NCBI RefSeq assembly: GCF_006716425.1 | Contig: NZ_VFOZ01000002.1 | Coordinates: 434,001-498,000, forward strand | Reading direction: 5' to 3' | From: Actinoallomurus bryophytorum | GTDB lineage: Bacteria; Actinomycetota; Actinomycetes; Streptosporangiales; Streptosporangiaceae | DNA: 64,000 nt | Shown here: one piece after another, positions 8,390-19,927 of the stretch | Layout of the letters: each line of letters starts with the position of its first letter | How positions within the stretch are numbered: position 1 is the stretch's first letter | The notes under the pieces: generated by a model | What the model was told of the DNA's origin: nothing | Seen by the model: the letters and a program-made list of their open reading frames with translations, nothing else | Databases searched by the model: none | Translations under genes and position numbers: made by a program

Positions 8390-8611
8390 TGCGGACCGGC
8401 TACCGGGACGGGTGTTTCGAGGTGGAGGTGACCAACGTGGCCGCACCGGTGCCGATCTCGGTGGGCGCCAGGCGTGCCCTTTCCGGCAGCCGCGGCGTGG
8501 CCGGGTTACGGGAGCGGCTCGCGACGCTCGGCGGCGAGCTGACCGCGGGCGAGCAACCCGGACGGCCGGTTCCGGCTGCACGCCGTGATCCCGATCGCGA
8601 GGGACGAGTGA
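8390..8611 (+). pseudogene. Histidine kinase ATPase-domain remnant (5'-truncated, frameshifted)
   Basis: Only the last ~70 residues of a NarL-class sensor kinase remain. The start reads like the end of a HATPase domain (YRDGCFEVEVTN), followed by the G2-box region GSRGVAGLRERLATLGGEL. One extra G near 8560-8561 shifts the frame; after it, the expected ending GRFRLHAVIPIARDE and its TGA (8609-8611) appear in the next frame. That TGA overlaps the GTG of the response regulator, showing that the kinase was once coupled to it. The 5' end is lost at the junction with the CPBP remnant. Confidence 0.75.
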
Positions 8612-9280
8612 GCACACGCCTGCTGATCTGCGAAGATCAGGAGCTCGTCCGGGTCGGCTACGTCACGGTCTTCGACGCGCAGCCGGACATCGAGGTCGTC
8701 GGCGAGGCCGCGAACGGCCCCGCCGCGGTCGACGCCGCCGAACGTCTGGCACCCGACGTCGTCGTCATGGACATCCGCATGCCGGGGCTGGACGGGATCG
8801 AGTGCACGCGACGGATCGTACGGGCCGATGCGGAGCGGTCGCCGAAAGTGCTGGTCGTGACCACGTTCAACACCGACAAGTATGTGTACGAGGCGCTGCG
8901 AGCCGGCGCGAGCGGGTTCCTGCTGAAGGACTCCCCGCTGGCCGAACTGGTGAACGGCGTCCGCACGGGCATGCGGGGCGAGTCCCTGCTGGCACCCGCC
9001 GTGACGCGAACGCTCATCGGGCGGTTCGCCGACCGGGTCCGCCCCGCCGCGGCCGAGCCGGACACCGGCCGGATCGAGGTACTGGAGCCCCGCGAACGTG
9101 AGGTGCTGCGGCTGATGGCGCACGGCCTGTCGAACGCCGAGATCGCCGCGGCGATGGCACTCGGGTTCGAGACCGTGAAGACCTACGTGTCGCGGATCCT
9201 GACCAAACTGGGGCTGCGTGATCGGGTACAGGCCGAGGTGTTCGCCCTACCGCAACGGGATGGTCAGCCCCGAGGAATAG
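8608..9280 (+). pseudogene. Response regulator, NarL/LuxR type, with a 3' frameshift
   Basis: The receiver domain is complete (ED at 9-10, phospho-acceptor Asp55 in VVVMDIRMPG, Lys in LLKDSP), as is most of the LuxR HTH (EPREREVLRLMAHGLSN to KTYVSRILTKLGLRDRVQ). One extra C within 9245-9247 then shifts the frame. Without it the protein would end in the usual VFAYRNGMVSPEE at TAG 9278-9280. With it, translation runs 31 codons further, to 9372, over the start of the sigma-factor gene. The HTH is intact, so some function may remain, but the partner kinase is destroyed. A sequencing error cannot be excluded. Confidence 0.7.
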
Positions 9281-9322
9281 CGGCACGACTTCACCGAACG
9301 CCTGTCGAAGTGGGGGAGATGA

Positions 9323-10186
9323 ATGACCCGCCCTGTGGACGCCGAGTTGGCAAGCGCCGCGCAAGGCGGTGACGAGGGCGCGTTCGCCGCGCTGATCGAG
9401 CGCAATCTGGCCGCCATGCGGGCGGTCGCGGTCGCCATGCTGGGATGGGTGGACGAGGCCGAGGACGTGGTGCAGGACGCGGTGCTGATCGCGTTGCGTG
9501 ACCTCCCGAAGCTGCGTGACCCGGAGGCGGCTGGGGCATGGTTGCGGGCCATAGTGCGCAACAACTGCCGCATGCTGCTGCGCGCACGGCGGGCCGTGCC
9601 GATCGCCGAGCCCGCGCTGCTGATGCCGGCCGACGGTGAGCTGGATCCCGGCACGGTGCTCGAGCGGGCGGTGACTCGTGACTGGGTGCGGTCCGCAGTG
9701 GCGGCGCTGCCGGAACCGATCCGTGAGGTCATGGTGCTGCGCTACTTCACTGATTGGTCCTCGTACCGGCAGATCGCCGAGATATGCGCGGTGCCGGAGC
9801 ACACCGTGCGCAGCCGGCTGCGCGATGGGCGGCGCGCCTTCAGCCGGACGCTACAGGAGGTGGCGGCGATGACGCACGCCGACTCCGCTGCCATGGCACG
9901 AGCGACCCGGCACGAAGCCCAGGCTCTCGTCCAAGCCGGCTTGCACGGCGACCTCCGCGGGGTTCTCCGGGATCGATTCCACCCGGACGCCCTGGTCACG
10001 CGGGCCGGCCTGCCGGCAGGTGGAATCTCCGAGCTGGCGCCGATGATGACCGAGACGCTGAACGCCGGGGTGAGTCTGCGGTTGCTGGACGCCGAGGCCA
10101 GCGCGGACATCGTGGTGTGGGACATCGAGTTCCTCAACCCACCCGATGACCCGTGGCAACAGCGCGGGTTTCGGCGTTCACGGTGA
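9323..10186 (+). CDS. ECF-type RNA polymerase sigma factor with truncated C-terminal domain
   Basis: A 287-residue sigma factor. Region 2 (about 25-95) contains the EDVVQDAVL core, and region 4 (about 130-185) has LPEPIREVMVLRYFTDWSSYRQIAEI and a recognition helix VPEHTVRSRLRDGRR. A C-terminal extension (about 200-275) resembles a SnoaL-like domain, as in ECF41-type factors, where it modulates activity. The extension matches up to NPPDDPW and then continues into sequence belonging to the next gene in another frame, so its last 20 or so residues are replaced. The sigma core should still work; control by the extension may be altered. Confidence 0.75.
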   Translation: MTRPVDAELASAAQGGDEGAFAALIERNLAAMRAVAVAMLGWVDEAEDVVQDAVLIALRDLPKLRDPEAAGAWLRAIVRNNCRMLLRARRAVPIAEPALLMPADGELDPGTVLERAVTRDWVRSAVAALPEPIREVMVLRYFTDWSSYRQIAEICAVPEHTVRSRLRDGRRAFSRTLQEVAAMTHADSAAMARATRHEAQALVQAGLHGDLRGVLRDRFHPDALVTRAGLPAGGISELAPMMTETLNAGVSLRLLDAEASADIVVWDIEFLNPPDDPWQQRGFRRSR

Positions 10187-10718
10187 TGTCGTCGACGCCG
10201 ACCCCGGCCGGCTGCACGACCAGTGCCAGCTCAACGTCACCGCGCTGGTCGACCTGACCCGGGCCTACCTGCCCGGCATGACGGGCCGGGGCCGAGGTGT
10301 GATCATCAACCTCGCCTCCCTGTCCGCCTTCCTGCCCTTGCCGCACATGGCCGCCTACGCCGCGACCAAGGCGTTCGTCCTGTCTTTCACCGACGCGCTC
10401 TGGGTGGAGACCCGCCACAGCGGTGTACGTGTCCTGGCCTTGTGCCCCGGTCCGACCGACACCGCGTTCCACGCGGCGACCGGCTCCGACGACGGGAGCT
10501 TCGGCAGGCACCGCTCCCCCGAGCAGGTCGTCGACACGGCCTTCCGCGCCATGGAACGCGACGTCTCCCGCGTTGTCGACGGACGCCTCAACACGGTCAG
10601 CAGTCTTCTCGCGAGGCTTCTGCCGCACCGCGTCACCCTCGCCCTCGGCGAACGCTCCATGCGTCCCACCGGCTCCGCGAGGGCCGCCGAACCGCCTCGT
10701 CGACCGCTGAGCCAATGA
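10155..10718 (+). pseudogene. Short-chain dehydrogenase/reductase, 5'-truncated
   Basis: The frame begins in the middle of a classical SDR, at GNSAGFGVHGD (normally NNAGFG near residue 85-90). It retains the catalytic Ser in NLASLSAF and the YAATK motif (Tyr and Lys), plus the CPGPTDT segment. The N-terminal Rossmann half with the TG...GIG cofactor motif is missing, because the upstream DNA is the end of the sigma-factor gene. It ends at TGA 10716-10718. Without its cofactor-binding half it should be inactive. The next 160 bp up to the hairpin at 10879 hold no recognisable gene. Confidence 0.75.
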
Positions 10719-10878
10719 CATCCGGCCGGTCGCAGCCCGCCGCGGCGGGCCGGTTCTGCGGCGGGTTCCCGGTGGTGCTCGACCCGGAGTGGACCACCTC
10801 GAAGCCGGGCTCTACGGGCACGGCATGGGCCGACCTCCCGCCGTCACATGGGGCCTGGAGTCCCTGGCCAAAGCCGGT

Positions 10879-10919
10879 CTCCGCCTGCTCCCCGGCGAAA
10901 CGCCGGGGAGCAGGCGGAG
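10879..10919. terminator. Hairpin terminator between the SDR remnant and the GH5 gene
   Basis: A 19-bp perfect stem (arms 10879-10897 and 10901-10919, beginning CTCCGCCTGCTCCCCGGCG) encloses an AAA loop. It lies 23 bp past the GH5 stop and, on the other strand, 160 bp past the SDR remnant, so it can end transcripts from both sides. There is no T-run, as is common in actinomycetes. Confidence 0.85.
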
Positions 10920-10941
10920 GCCGACTCGTACCCCTCCAAGG

Positions 10942-12498
<1,557 letters not shown>

Positions 12499-12570
12499 TC
12501 ATGTCGCGTCGTGCGGTTCGGGCCTCCGGCGCGTACGGCGCCGGCCGCCGAAGGCCCTCCATGTGGGCAC

Positions 12571-12610
12571 CGTCTCGCCGTCACGCCGGGTCCGGCGTGA
12601 CGGCAAGACG
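12571..12610. terminator. Hairpin terminator after the GH6 cellobiohydrolase gene
   Basis: Nineteen-base arms (12571-12589 and 12592-12610) pair with a single C-A mismatch around a GT loop; the core is GCCGTCACGCCGG. It begins 45 bp past the GH6 stop in the direction of transcription. It separates the GH6 gene from GH5 and probably lowers or stops read-through. Confidence 0.8.
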
Positions 12611-12654
12611 GTGAGGGCGGGGACGCCGTGGACGTCCCCGCCTCGCCGGGTGCC

Positions 12655-14364
12655 TCAGGACACCGCCGGATAGGCGTTCTGCAGCAACTGGTGGAACTGG
12701 GCGGAGAACCAGTGCCCGGACAGCGGGGCGTTCGCCAGCGCGCCCGACGGGCTGTTGCCGTTGAGAGCGTTGCCACCGTAGGTCGGGTCGCACATCCGGT
12801 CGAAGCCCTTGCCCTCGTCGTTGGAGATCGCCGAGCTGGAGCCGTCGGACTCACCCGGCGGTTTCACCCAGGCGTACGCGTCGAAGCCGGTGGCCGGAGC
12901 CGCGGCCGGGCGTGCGCCCAGTCCGGCGCCGGACTGGTTGCACCAGTCGCCGACGTGCGGCCGGCGGTCGACGCGCTCCGCGTTGACCTGCGTGTTGATG
13001 TCACTGGCCGTGCTCGGGCCGGTCGGGCGGCTCGAGCCGCCCCAGCCGTTGCGGGAGGTGTCGATGACCATGCCGATGCCAGAGGAGAAGCCGTCGGCGA
13101 TCAGCTGCTGGCGGAAGGCCGCGCCGAAGCTCGACTCGTCGACGTAGTAGTTCCAGTCCACCCACTTGGACTGCCGGGTCTGGTCGTTGACCGGCAGGTA
13201 CGGCTCGGTCGTGGGCGAGTAGTTGGCGGTGTTGACGACGAAGCCGTCGACACTGTTCACGCCCGCGGTCGTGCCCTTGGCCACGGTGGCGAACAGCTGC
13301 GCGGCTGGGTTGAAGTTGCTGTCCCAGCCGAGCCAGCCGTGGTGTGCCGCGTCGATGTAGGTGTAGACGTTGCTGATCGCGTGCAGCTTGTTCAGCGCGT
13401 ACTGGACGCCCTTCACGTAGTTGCCGTTCTGCTGCATGGTCTGGCACGCGGCGGTGGCGGTGTTGCCGCTCACGTTGGTGACCAGGTTGGGCAGCGAGTC
13501 CGGCTCGATGTAGGTGATGATCTTCAGGTTGGCGTACTTGGAGTCGGCCATGATCGACGCGATCGGGTCGATGTACTCGCTCTGGTAGCGGCCGATGTCG
13601 GTCGCACCGAGCTCGCCGTTGGAGGCCAGCGCCGCGCAGTCACGGCCGGGCAGATCGTAGATGACGAACTGCGCGTAGCCGGCGCCCTGCGACACGGCTG
13701 CGTCGAGGTGGGCGCGCAGGCCCATCCCGCCGTTCACTCCGTTGATCGCCGCGATCCGGTCGAGCCACACGGCCGTCGGCTGGTTCGCCACGGCCGTACC
13801 GCCGTCGCCCTTGGCCTCGGCGGACCACTCGGGGTTCACATATCCCTTGCCGCCGGCGAACGGGTTGGCGGCGTGGCTGCCGCCGTCACCGGGGTCGGTG
13901 GGAGTCGGCGTCGGCGTCGGCGTCGGGGTCGAACCGGCCGTGCCGTCACACGTCGTGCCGTTGAGCTTGAACGTCGTGGGCGCGGTGTTCGTGCCGCTGT
14001 AGGAGCCGTTGAAGCCCAGCGACGTCGAGGCGTTCGTGGCCAGGGCGCCGTTGTAGGACAGGCTCTTGACCGTGACGTGCTTGGAGGACTGGGTGAAGGT
14101 GCCGCTCCAGCCCTGGCCGACCTGCTGGTTACCGGCGAAGTCCCACTCCAGCGTCCAGGACGTGACCGGGTCGCCGAGGTTGGTGATGCCCAGGTTGGCG
14201 GTGAAGCCGCCGCCCCAGTCGTTGGTGCCGTAGGTGACCTTGCAGCCGGCCGCCGCGTGCGCCGAGCCGATGGTGATGAGCGTCGCGACCAGGCCTAGCA
14301 GCAGGGCGGACAGCGCCGTCACCACCGACCGGCTGGCGCGTGGGCGATGGACGTTGACTTTCAT
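12655..14364 (-). CDS. Secreted GH6 cellobiohydrolase with N-terminal CBM2
   Basis: A 569-residue extracellular exo-cellulase. The signal peptide (about 1-38, ending SAHA) is followed by CBM2 (39-140) with CKVTYGTNDWGGGF, a Pro-Thr repeat linker (about 148-160) and the GH6 catalytic domain (170-569). Conserved GH6 motifs are visible: IYDLPGRDCAAL with the catalytic Asp region, YIEPDSLPNL, and the C-terminal AYAWVKPPGESDG. The length and extra loops fit the processive non-reducing-end cellobiohydrolases of actinomycetes (CbhA/Cel6B-like) rather than the shorter endoglucanases. A perfect CebR operator lies on its promoter, so cellobiose-type induction is expected. Confidence 0.93.
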   Translation of the reverse strand: MKVNVHRPRASRSVVTALSALLLGLVATLITIGSAHAAAGCKVTYGTNDWGGGFTANLGITNLGDPVTSWTLEWDFAGNQQVGQGWSGTFTQSSKHVTVKSLSYNGALATNASTSLGFNGSYSGTNTAPTTFKLNGTTCDGTAGSTPTPTPTPTPTDPGDGGSHAANPFAGGKGYVNPEWSAEAKGDGGTAVANQPTAVWLDRIAAINGVNGGMGLRAHLDAAVSQGAGYAQFVIYDLPGRDCAALASNGELGATDIGRYQSEYIDPIASIMADSKYANLKIITYIEPDSLPNLVTNVSGNTATAACQTMQQNGNYVKGVQYALNKLHAISNVYTYIDAAHHGWLGWDSNFNPAAQLFATVAKGTTAGVNSVDGFVVNTANYSPTTEPYLPVNDQTRQSKWVDWNYYVDESSFGAAFRQQLIADGFSSGIGMVIDTSRNGWGGSSRPTGPSTASDINTQVNAERVDRRPHVGDWCNQSGAGLGARPAAAPATGFDAYAWVKPPGESDGSSSAISNDEGKGFDRMCDPTYGGNALNGNSPSGALANAPLSGHWFSAQFHQLLQNAYPAVS

Positions 14365-14573
14365 ACGGATTGGTCCTCCTCAAGGACTCTGGCGGAAGCA
14401 TTTCCCGGAGCTCCCCGGGAAGAGGCCGGTCCATTGACCAGCCGGTCAGCGGCCCGGGGCCGGTGCCCGTCACGACCAGCTCGCGCTCGTCGCCGACCGC
14501 CCGTGGAGGGCGTCGTGGTGTCCGTCCGGGTCACGGCGAGAACTCCCTTCAAGCACGGGGCTCGGCTGGCGGG

Positions 14574-14587
14574 TGGGAGCGCTCCCA
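14574..14587. promoter_or_regulatory. CebR/CelR operator, perfect 14-bp palindrome
   Basis: TGGGAGCGCTCCCA matches the known operator of the cellobiose-responsive LacI-family repressors CebR (Streptomyces) and CelR (Thermobifida) exactly. It lies immediately downstream of the predicted -10 box and 210 bp upstream of the GH6 start, a position that would block initiation. No CebR gene is present in the window, so the repressor is encoded elsewhere. Confidence 0.93.
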
Positions 14588-14588
14588 C

Positions 14589-14617
14589 ACCATCCAAGGC
14601 GTGCTAACTCTTGTCAA
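14589..14617 (-). promoter_or_regulatory. Predicted promoter of the GH6 gene
   Basis: Minus strand: -35 TTGACA (14612-14617), 17-bp spacer, -10 GATGGT (14589-14594). The -35 is a perfect consensus; the -10 is weaker. The CebR site begins two bases after the -10. Confidence 0.65.
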
Positions 14618-14775
14618 GAGCGAGATGTCGGACTTGTTAAGTAGAGGTAACCGTCCGTGAGATACGCCTGGCAGCAGCGCCATGACGTGTCCCGCTCTGG
14701 TGACGCCGGCGTGAAAACCGATGAAAGCGAACCCGCGGCCTGGAGCCCGGCGTGACCGGGGCGGCGGCCCCCGGG

Positions 14776-14825
14776 CCGGCAGGCGGGCGGACGTGACGTG
14801 GCATCGGTGTCCGTCCGCCTGCCGG
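14776..14825. terminator. Hairpin terminator after the GH54/GH10 unit
   Basis: Arms of 17 bp (14776-14792, CCGGCAGGCGGGCGGAC, and 14809-14825) pair with one G-T mismatch around a 16-base loop. It starts 40 bp past the stop of the GH54 gene in the direction of transcription and isolates that unit from the CebR-controlled promoter. The rest of the 14365-14864 gap holds only the GH6 promoter region. Confidence 0.75.
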
Positions 14826-14864
14826 TGAATGGGGTGTCCGGTTCACGCCCCTCGGGGCCGGTCG

Positions 14865-16370
14865 TCAGCGGGGGGTGAAGTCCTGGTTGGTGCCGGCCGC
14901 GTTCTTGCACGGCCACTGGTCCAGTTGCTGACCCGCGCTGTTCCCCGCGCCGTAGACGTCCAGGCAGAGGCCGCTGTTCTGGTTCTGGAACGCCCATGAC
15001 CCGTCGGACTGCCCCACGGGCCGCCACATCGAACTCGCCGCACCGTTCCGCGCCTGCTGCACGATGTCCGGGACGCCCTGCGATGTCGATCCGCCCGCCA
15101 CGGCCACGACCTGCCCGGAGTTCTGCGCCTGCAGCTCTCCGTAGCCGTTCGAGCCGGGCACGAACTGGAACTGCTGGTTCGACTGCCCGTTACAGGACCA
15201 CTGCTCGATCGCCGCACCCGCGGTACCCGAGTTGCCGTACACATCCACGCACAGTCCGTTGTTGCCGACGACCAGCTGGTGATAGCCGCTCGGGTACGAA
15301 CCACCACTGCTGCCGCCCGACCCGTACCCGGCGGCCGTGATGCTGGCCTGTACGGCGTTCTCGGTGGAGTCGGAGGGGTAGCCGGAGGTCATCACGCCTT
15401 CGTAGAAGGTGCCGGCCGAGCCCTTGCTGTTGTCGCCGCCGATGCCCAGGATGATGGCGCCCTCCTTGTGCATGGGGTTGTAGCCGGAGACATTGGGCCG
15501 GGCGCCGTCGTAGAACGTGGACAGGCCGCCGGACTGGGCGTTGCCTCCGCGGATGGCCCAGTGGTTCGGCTGGCCCTTGATGATGGCGGTCGTGTACCGG
15601 TAGTTCACCGTCGGGTCGTTCGCGTTGTAACCCGCGTTGACGCCGGAGAACAGGCCGTTCTCCAGGTCGGCCATGATCCAGGGGCCGTTGCCGGTGCCGT
15701 AGCCCCAGACCTTGATGTTGCCGAAGTAGATGGCCTCCATGTGACCGTTGCCGGTGTCGTTGTTACTCGTCTCGGCGTTGCCGTAGTCGAAGCAGCACCC
15801 GCCGTTGTAGTGGGTGCCGTCGAAGATCGCGTACTCCCCTTCGGCCGCGTCCCCGGTCGCGATGCCGCTGGTGTGGTCGTTGCGGTATCCGGTGCCGGCC
15901 GCGACGTACACGCCGTACGCCTTCTGTCCGCCCAGCGTGGTCGGGGCGGCGGTGGCGTTGGCGAGGTTGTCCGGGCCGCCGGCGGCACCGCCACCCGGTG
16001 CCTGGGTCAGGTTGTTCCCGCGGCCCGACTGGTCGTAGATGATCGTGATGACGCAGCTCGTGCCGGAGCAGAACGCGTCCTGCGTCGCCGCGTTGGCGAC
16101 TCCCCCGGCACTCAGCACGCCGACGTCACGCGTGGCGTTGTCCGACGAGCGCCGGACCTGGTACAGCGCTCCGCTGTACGAGGCGTACAGCGCGCGGGTG
16201 GTGCTGTGCGCCGCCACGCACGGCGTACCGCCGGACGCGTAGATGTCGCAGGGCAGTGAGGCCGCCGACGCGGTGCCGGACAGGGCCGACGCGCCGAGGG
16301 CGAGTACGCCCGCCGCCGTGCCCATCAAGGACATGGCGACGGGTCGCACACGGATCGGAAGCAGGGACAT
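14865..16370 (-). CDS. Secreted GH54 alpha-L-arabinofuranosidase with C-terminal lectin domain (copy 1)
   Basis: A 501-residue extracellular enzyme. The signal peptide (about 1-36) precedes a GH54 (ArfB-type) catalytic domain (38-355) that begins LPCDIYASGGTPCVAAHSTT. It keeps the vicinal disulfide CCFDYGN, the nucleophile Glu in ADLENGLFSG and the acid/base Asp in GIGGDNS. Fungal ArfB carries a CBM42; here the C-terminus (362-501) is instead a ricin-like beta-trefoil with CVDVYGN, QFQFVPGSNGYGEL and LDQWPCKN. It should remove arabinofuranosyl side chains from arabinoxylan or arabinan. It lies 20 bp downstream of the GH10 gene, so the two are one transcript. Confidence 0.92.
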   Translation of the reverse strand: MSLLPIRVRPVAMSLMGTAAGVLALGASALSGTASAASLPCDIYASGGTPCVAAHSTTRALYASYSGALYQVRRSSDNATRDVGVLSAGGVANAATQDAFCSGTSCVITIIYDQSGRGNNLTQAPGGGAAGGPDNLANATAAPTTLGGQKAYGVYVAAGTGYRNDHTSGIATGDAAEGEYAIFDGTHYNGGCCFDYGNAETSNNDTGNGHMEAIYFGNIKVWGYGTGNGPWIMADLENGLFSGVNAGYNANDPTVNYRYTTAIIKGQPNHWAIRGGNAQSGGLSTFYDGARPNVSGYNPMHKEGAIILGIGGDNSKGSAGTFYEGVMTSGYPSDSTENAVQASITAAGYGSGGSSGGSYPSGYHQLVVGNNGLCVDVYGNSGTAGAAIEQWSCNGQSNQQFQFVPGSNGYGELQAQNSGQVVAVAGGSTSQGVPDIVQQARNGAASSMWRPVGQSDGSWAFQNQNSGLCLDVYGAGNSAGQQLDQWPCKNAAGTNQDFTPR

Positions 16371-16390
16371 ACGGGACCTCCATCAAATGA

Positions 16391-17866
<1,476 letters not shown>

Positions 17867-17873
17867 TCAGCCG

Positions 17874-17903
17874 CGAGTATCCAGGCGTACGCGGTGAAGT
17901 CAA
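17874..17903 (-). promoter_or_regulatory. Predicted promoter of the GH10/GH54 unit
   Basis: Minus strand: -35 TTGACT (17898-17903), 18-bp spacer, -10 TACTCG (17874-17879). It is placed directly upstream of the inverted repeat at 17831-17855. Confidence 0.5.
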
Positions 17904-18001
17904 GGAATTCACCATTGCTCGCACCGAGCGGCCATCCGGGCACTGGCAACGGCCACGGCACGCATGAAAGAAAATGAAAATGACGTGCCAATGCACACCT
18001 A

Positions 18002-18030
18002 TTGCGGGCCCCACCACGGCGACGTATGTT
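18002..18030 (+). promoter_or_regulatory. Predicted promoter of the divergent GH-A arabinofuranosidase-like gene
   Basis: -35 TTGCGG (18002-18007), 17-bp spacer, -10 TATGTT (18025-18030), about 105 bp upstream of the GTG start at 18136. No clear copy of either operator type is seen near it. Confidence 0.45.
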
Positions 18031-18135
18031 GTCGGCACTCCGGGCGAAGACAAAGCCGATCGGAGCGAATGGTCGAAGCGCTGTGCCGATCATCGGACGA
18101 AAGCGCAGACCGGGGTCCCCACGACAGGAGTGCCT

Positions 18136-19911
18136 GTGCGACGACTCAGATCCCCATGCCCGTCCCCGCCATCCCTCCGCCGGCTCGCCGGAGCCGTGGG
18201 ACTGGCCGCGGCCGGCCTCGTCCCGGTCATCGCGACGCCCGCCTCGGCCGCCACGTCCGTCGACGTGTCGGTCGACGCGAGCCGGTCGCTGGCCTCGATA
18301 CCGTCCACCGCGGTCGGTATGAACGTGGCGGTGTACGACGGCTACATGAACGACTCCCCCGTGCCCGGCCTGCTGAAGGCCGCCGGCATCGGCGCGGTGC
18401 GCTACCCGGGCGGCTCGTACGCCGACATCTACCACTGGAAGACCAACACCACCGACGGCGGGTACGTGGCGCCGAACACCGACTTCGACGCGTACATGGG
18501 CACGGTCCGCGCCGCCGGCGCGCAGCCGATCGTCATCGCGAACTACGGGTCCGGTACGCCACAGGAGGCCGCGGACTGGGTGCGCTACGCCAACGTGACC
18601 AAGGGATACAACGCCAGGTACTGGGAGATCGGCAACGAGGTCTACGGCAACGGCGAGTACGGCGCCTCGTGGGAGAACGACACCCACTCCAGCAAGAGCG
18701 CGACCACGTACGCCCAGAACCTGCTGGAGTACGCCACGGCGATGAAGGCGGCCGACCCCACCGTGAAGATCGGTGCGGTGCTGACCACTCCCGGAAGCTG
18801 GCCGGACGGCATCACCGGGCCGGGTGACGGCGCCGACTGGAACCACACCGTCATGTCGATCGCCGGTTCGAAGATCGACTTCGTGGTCGTGCACTGGTAC
18901 CCGGGCGGCGACAACGCCGCCGACCTGCTCACCAAGCCGCAGTCCCAGATCGCCACGATCACCGCGACGCTGCGCTCGCTGATCGACCAGTACGCCGGAG
19001 CCAACGCCCCGAACGTCGGGATCGCCGTCACCGAGACGAACTCCACGATCGACAAGGACACGCACCCGGCCGCGCTGTTCGCGCCGGACGCCTACCTGAC
19101 CTGGCTGGAGAACGGCGCGTTCAACGTCGACTGGTGGAATCTCCACAACGGCGCGAGCGGCACCACCACCGTGAACGGCGCCACCGACTACGGCGACGAG
19201 GGCGTACTCTCCAACGCCTCGGGCGACGAGCCTCCCGCGGAGACGCCGTTCGCGCCCTACTACGGCATCCAGATGATGACCAGGCTCGGCGCGCCCGGCG
19301 ACACGCTCGTACCCGCGACCAGCGGCCGGTCGCTGCTGACCGTGCACGCGGTCAAACGGAGTAATGGAGACGTCGACCTGCTGTTCGTCAACAAGGACCC
19401 GTCCAACGCGTACACGGCGAACCTGTCCTACAGCGGCTTCACCCCGTCGCCGGCCGCGCCCACCGTCTACACGTACGCGCAGAACGCCACGTCCATCACC
19501 TCCGCCACCGCCGGCAGCGCCACCAGCCAGACGATCCCGGCGTACTCCCTCGTCGTCGTCCAGCTCCACCCGGGCGGCGGAGGTGGCGGCGGCAGCACCT
19601 GCAAGGTCGGTTACACCAAGAACGAGTGGGCGGGCGGACTCACCGCCGGCGTCGCCGTCACCAACACCGGGACCAGCGCCGTCAACGGCTGGACCCTGGC
19701 GTTCGCCTTCCCCGGCGACACGAAGGTGACCAGCGCCTGGAACGCCACCGTCGCACAGTCCGGGACGGCGGTGACGGCGAAGAACACCTCCTACAACGCC
19801 GCGATCGCCCCGGGAGCCTCCGCGTCGTTCGGCTTCCAGGGCACCTGGACCAGCGACGACGCCGTCCCGGCCGCCTTCACCCTCAACGGCAGGGCCTGCA
19901 CGACCGGCTGA
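18136..19911 (+). CDS. Secreted clan GH-A hydrolase (GH51-like arabinofuranosidase type) with CBM2
   Basis: A 591-residue exported enzyme. GTG 18136 is chosen because AGGAG precedes it and a signal peptide (RRLAGAVGLAAAGLVPVIATPASA) follows. The catalytic part (about 40-480) has clan GH-A features: YWEIGNEVYG with the acid/base Glu, and GIAVTETNS with the nucleophile Glu. The early segment GIGAVRYPGGSYADIYHWK resembles GH51/GH39-type arabinofuranosidases, but the exact family is uncertain. A Gly-rich linker leads to CBM2 (about 487-591, CKVGYTKNEWAGGL). It is transcribed alone, divergent from the GH10/GH54 unit, and ends at a strong terminator. Confidence 0.82.
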   Translation: MRRLRSPCPSPPSLRRLAGAVGLAAAGLVPVIATPASAATSVDVSVDASRSLASIPSTAVGMNVAVYDGYMNDSPVPGLLKAAGIGAVRYPGGSYADIYHWKTNTTDGGYVAPNTDFDAYMGTVRAAGAQPIVIANYGSGTPQEAADWVRYANVTKGYNARYWEIGNEVYGNGEYGASWENDTHSSKSATTYAQNLLEYATAMKAADPTVKIGAVLTTPGSWPDGITGPGDGADWNHTVMSIAGSKIDFVVVHWYPGGDNAADLLTKPQSQIATITATLRSLIDQYAGANAPNVGIAVTETNSTIDKDTHPAALFAPDAYLTWLENGAFNVDWWNLHNGASGTTTVNGATDYGDEGVLSNASGDEPPAETPFAPYYGIQMMTRLGAPGDTLVPATSGRSLLTVHAVKRSNGDVDLLFVNKDPSNAYTANLSYSGFTPSPAAPTVYTYAQNATSITSATAGSATSQTIPAYSLVVVQLHPGGGGGGGSTCKVGYTKNEWAGGLTAGVAVTNTGTSAVNGWTLAFAFPGDTKVTSAWNATVAQSGTAVTAKNTSYNAAIAPGASASFGFQGTWTSDDAVPAAFTLNGRACTTG

Positions 19912-19927
19912 GCCGGCCGCCGAAAGG

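Noticed and set aside
13890-13940. Short tandem DNA repeat of GTCGG-type units (also near 16720 and 20455)
   Set aside because: These code for Pro-Thr linkers between catalytic and CBM2 domains, so they are not independent repeats or a CRISPR array.
12628-14298. Plus-strand open frame of over 550 codons opposite the GH6 cellobiohydrolase
   Set aside because: Val/Gly/Arg-rich translation without motifs; the opposite strand codes for a complete secreted GH6 enzyme with operator and terminator.
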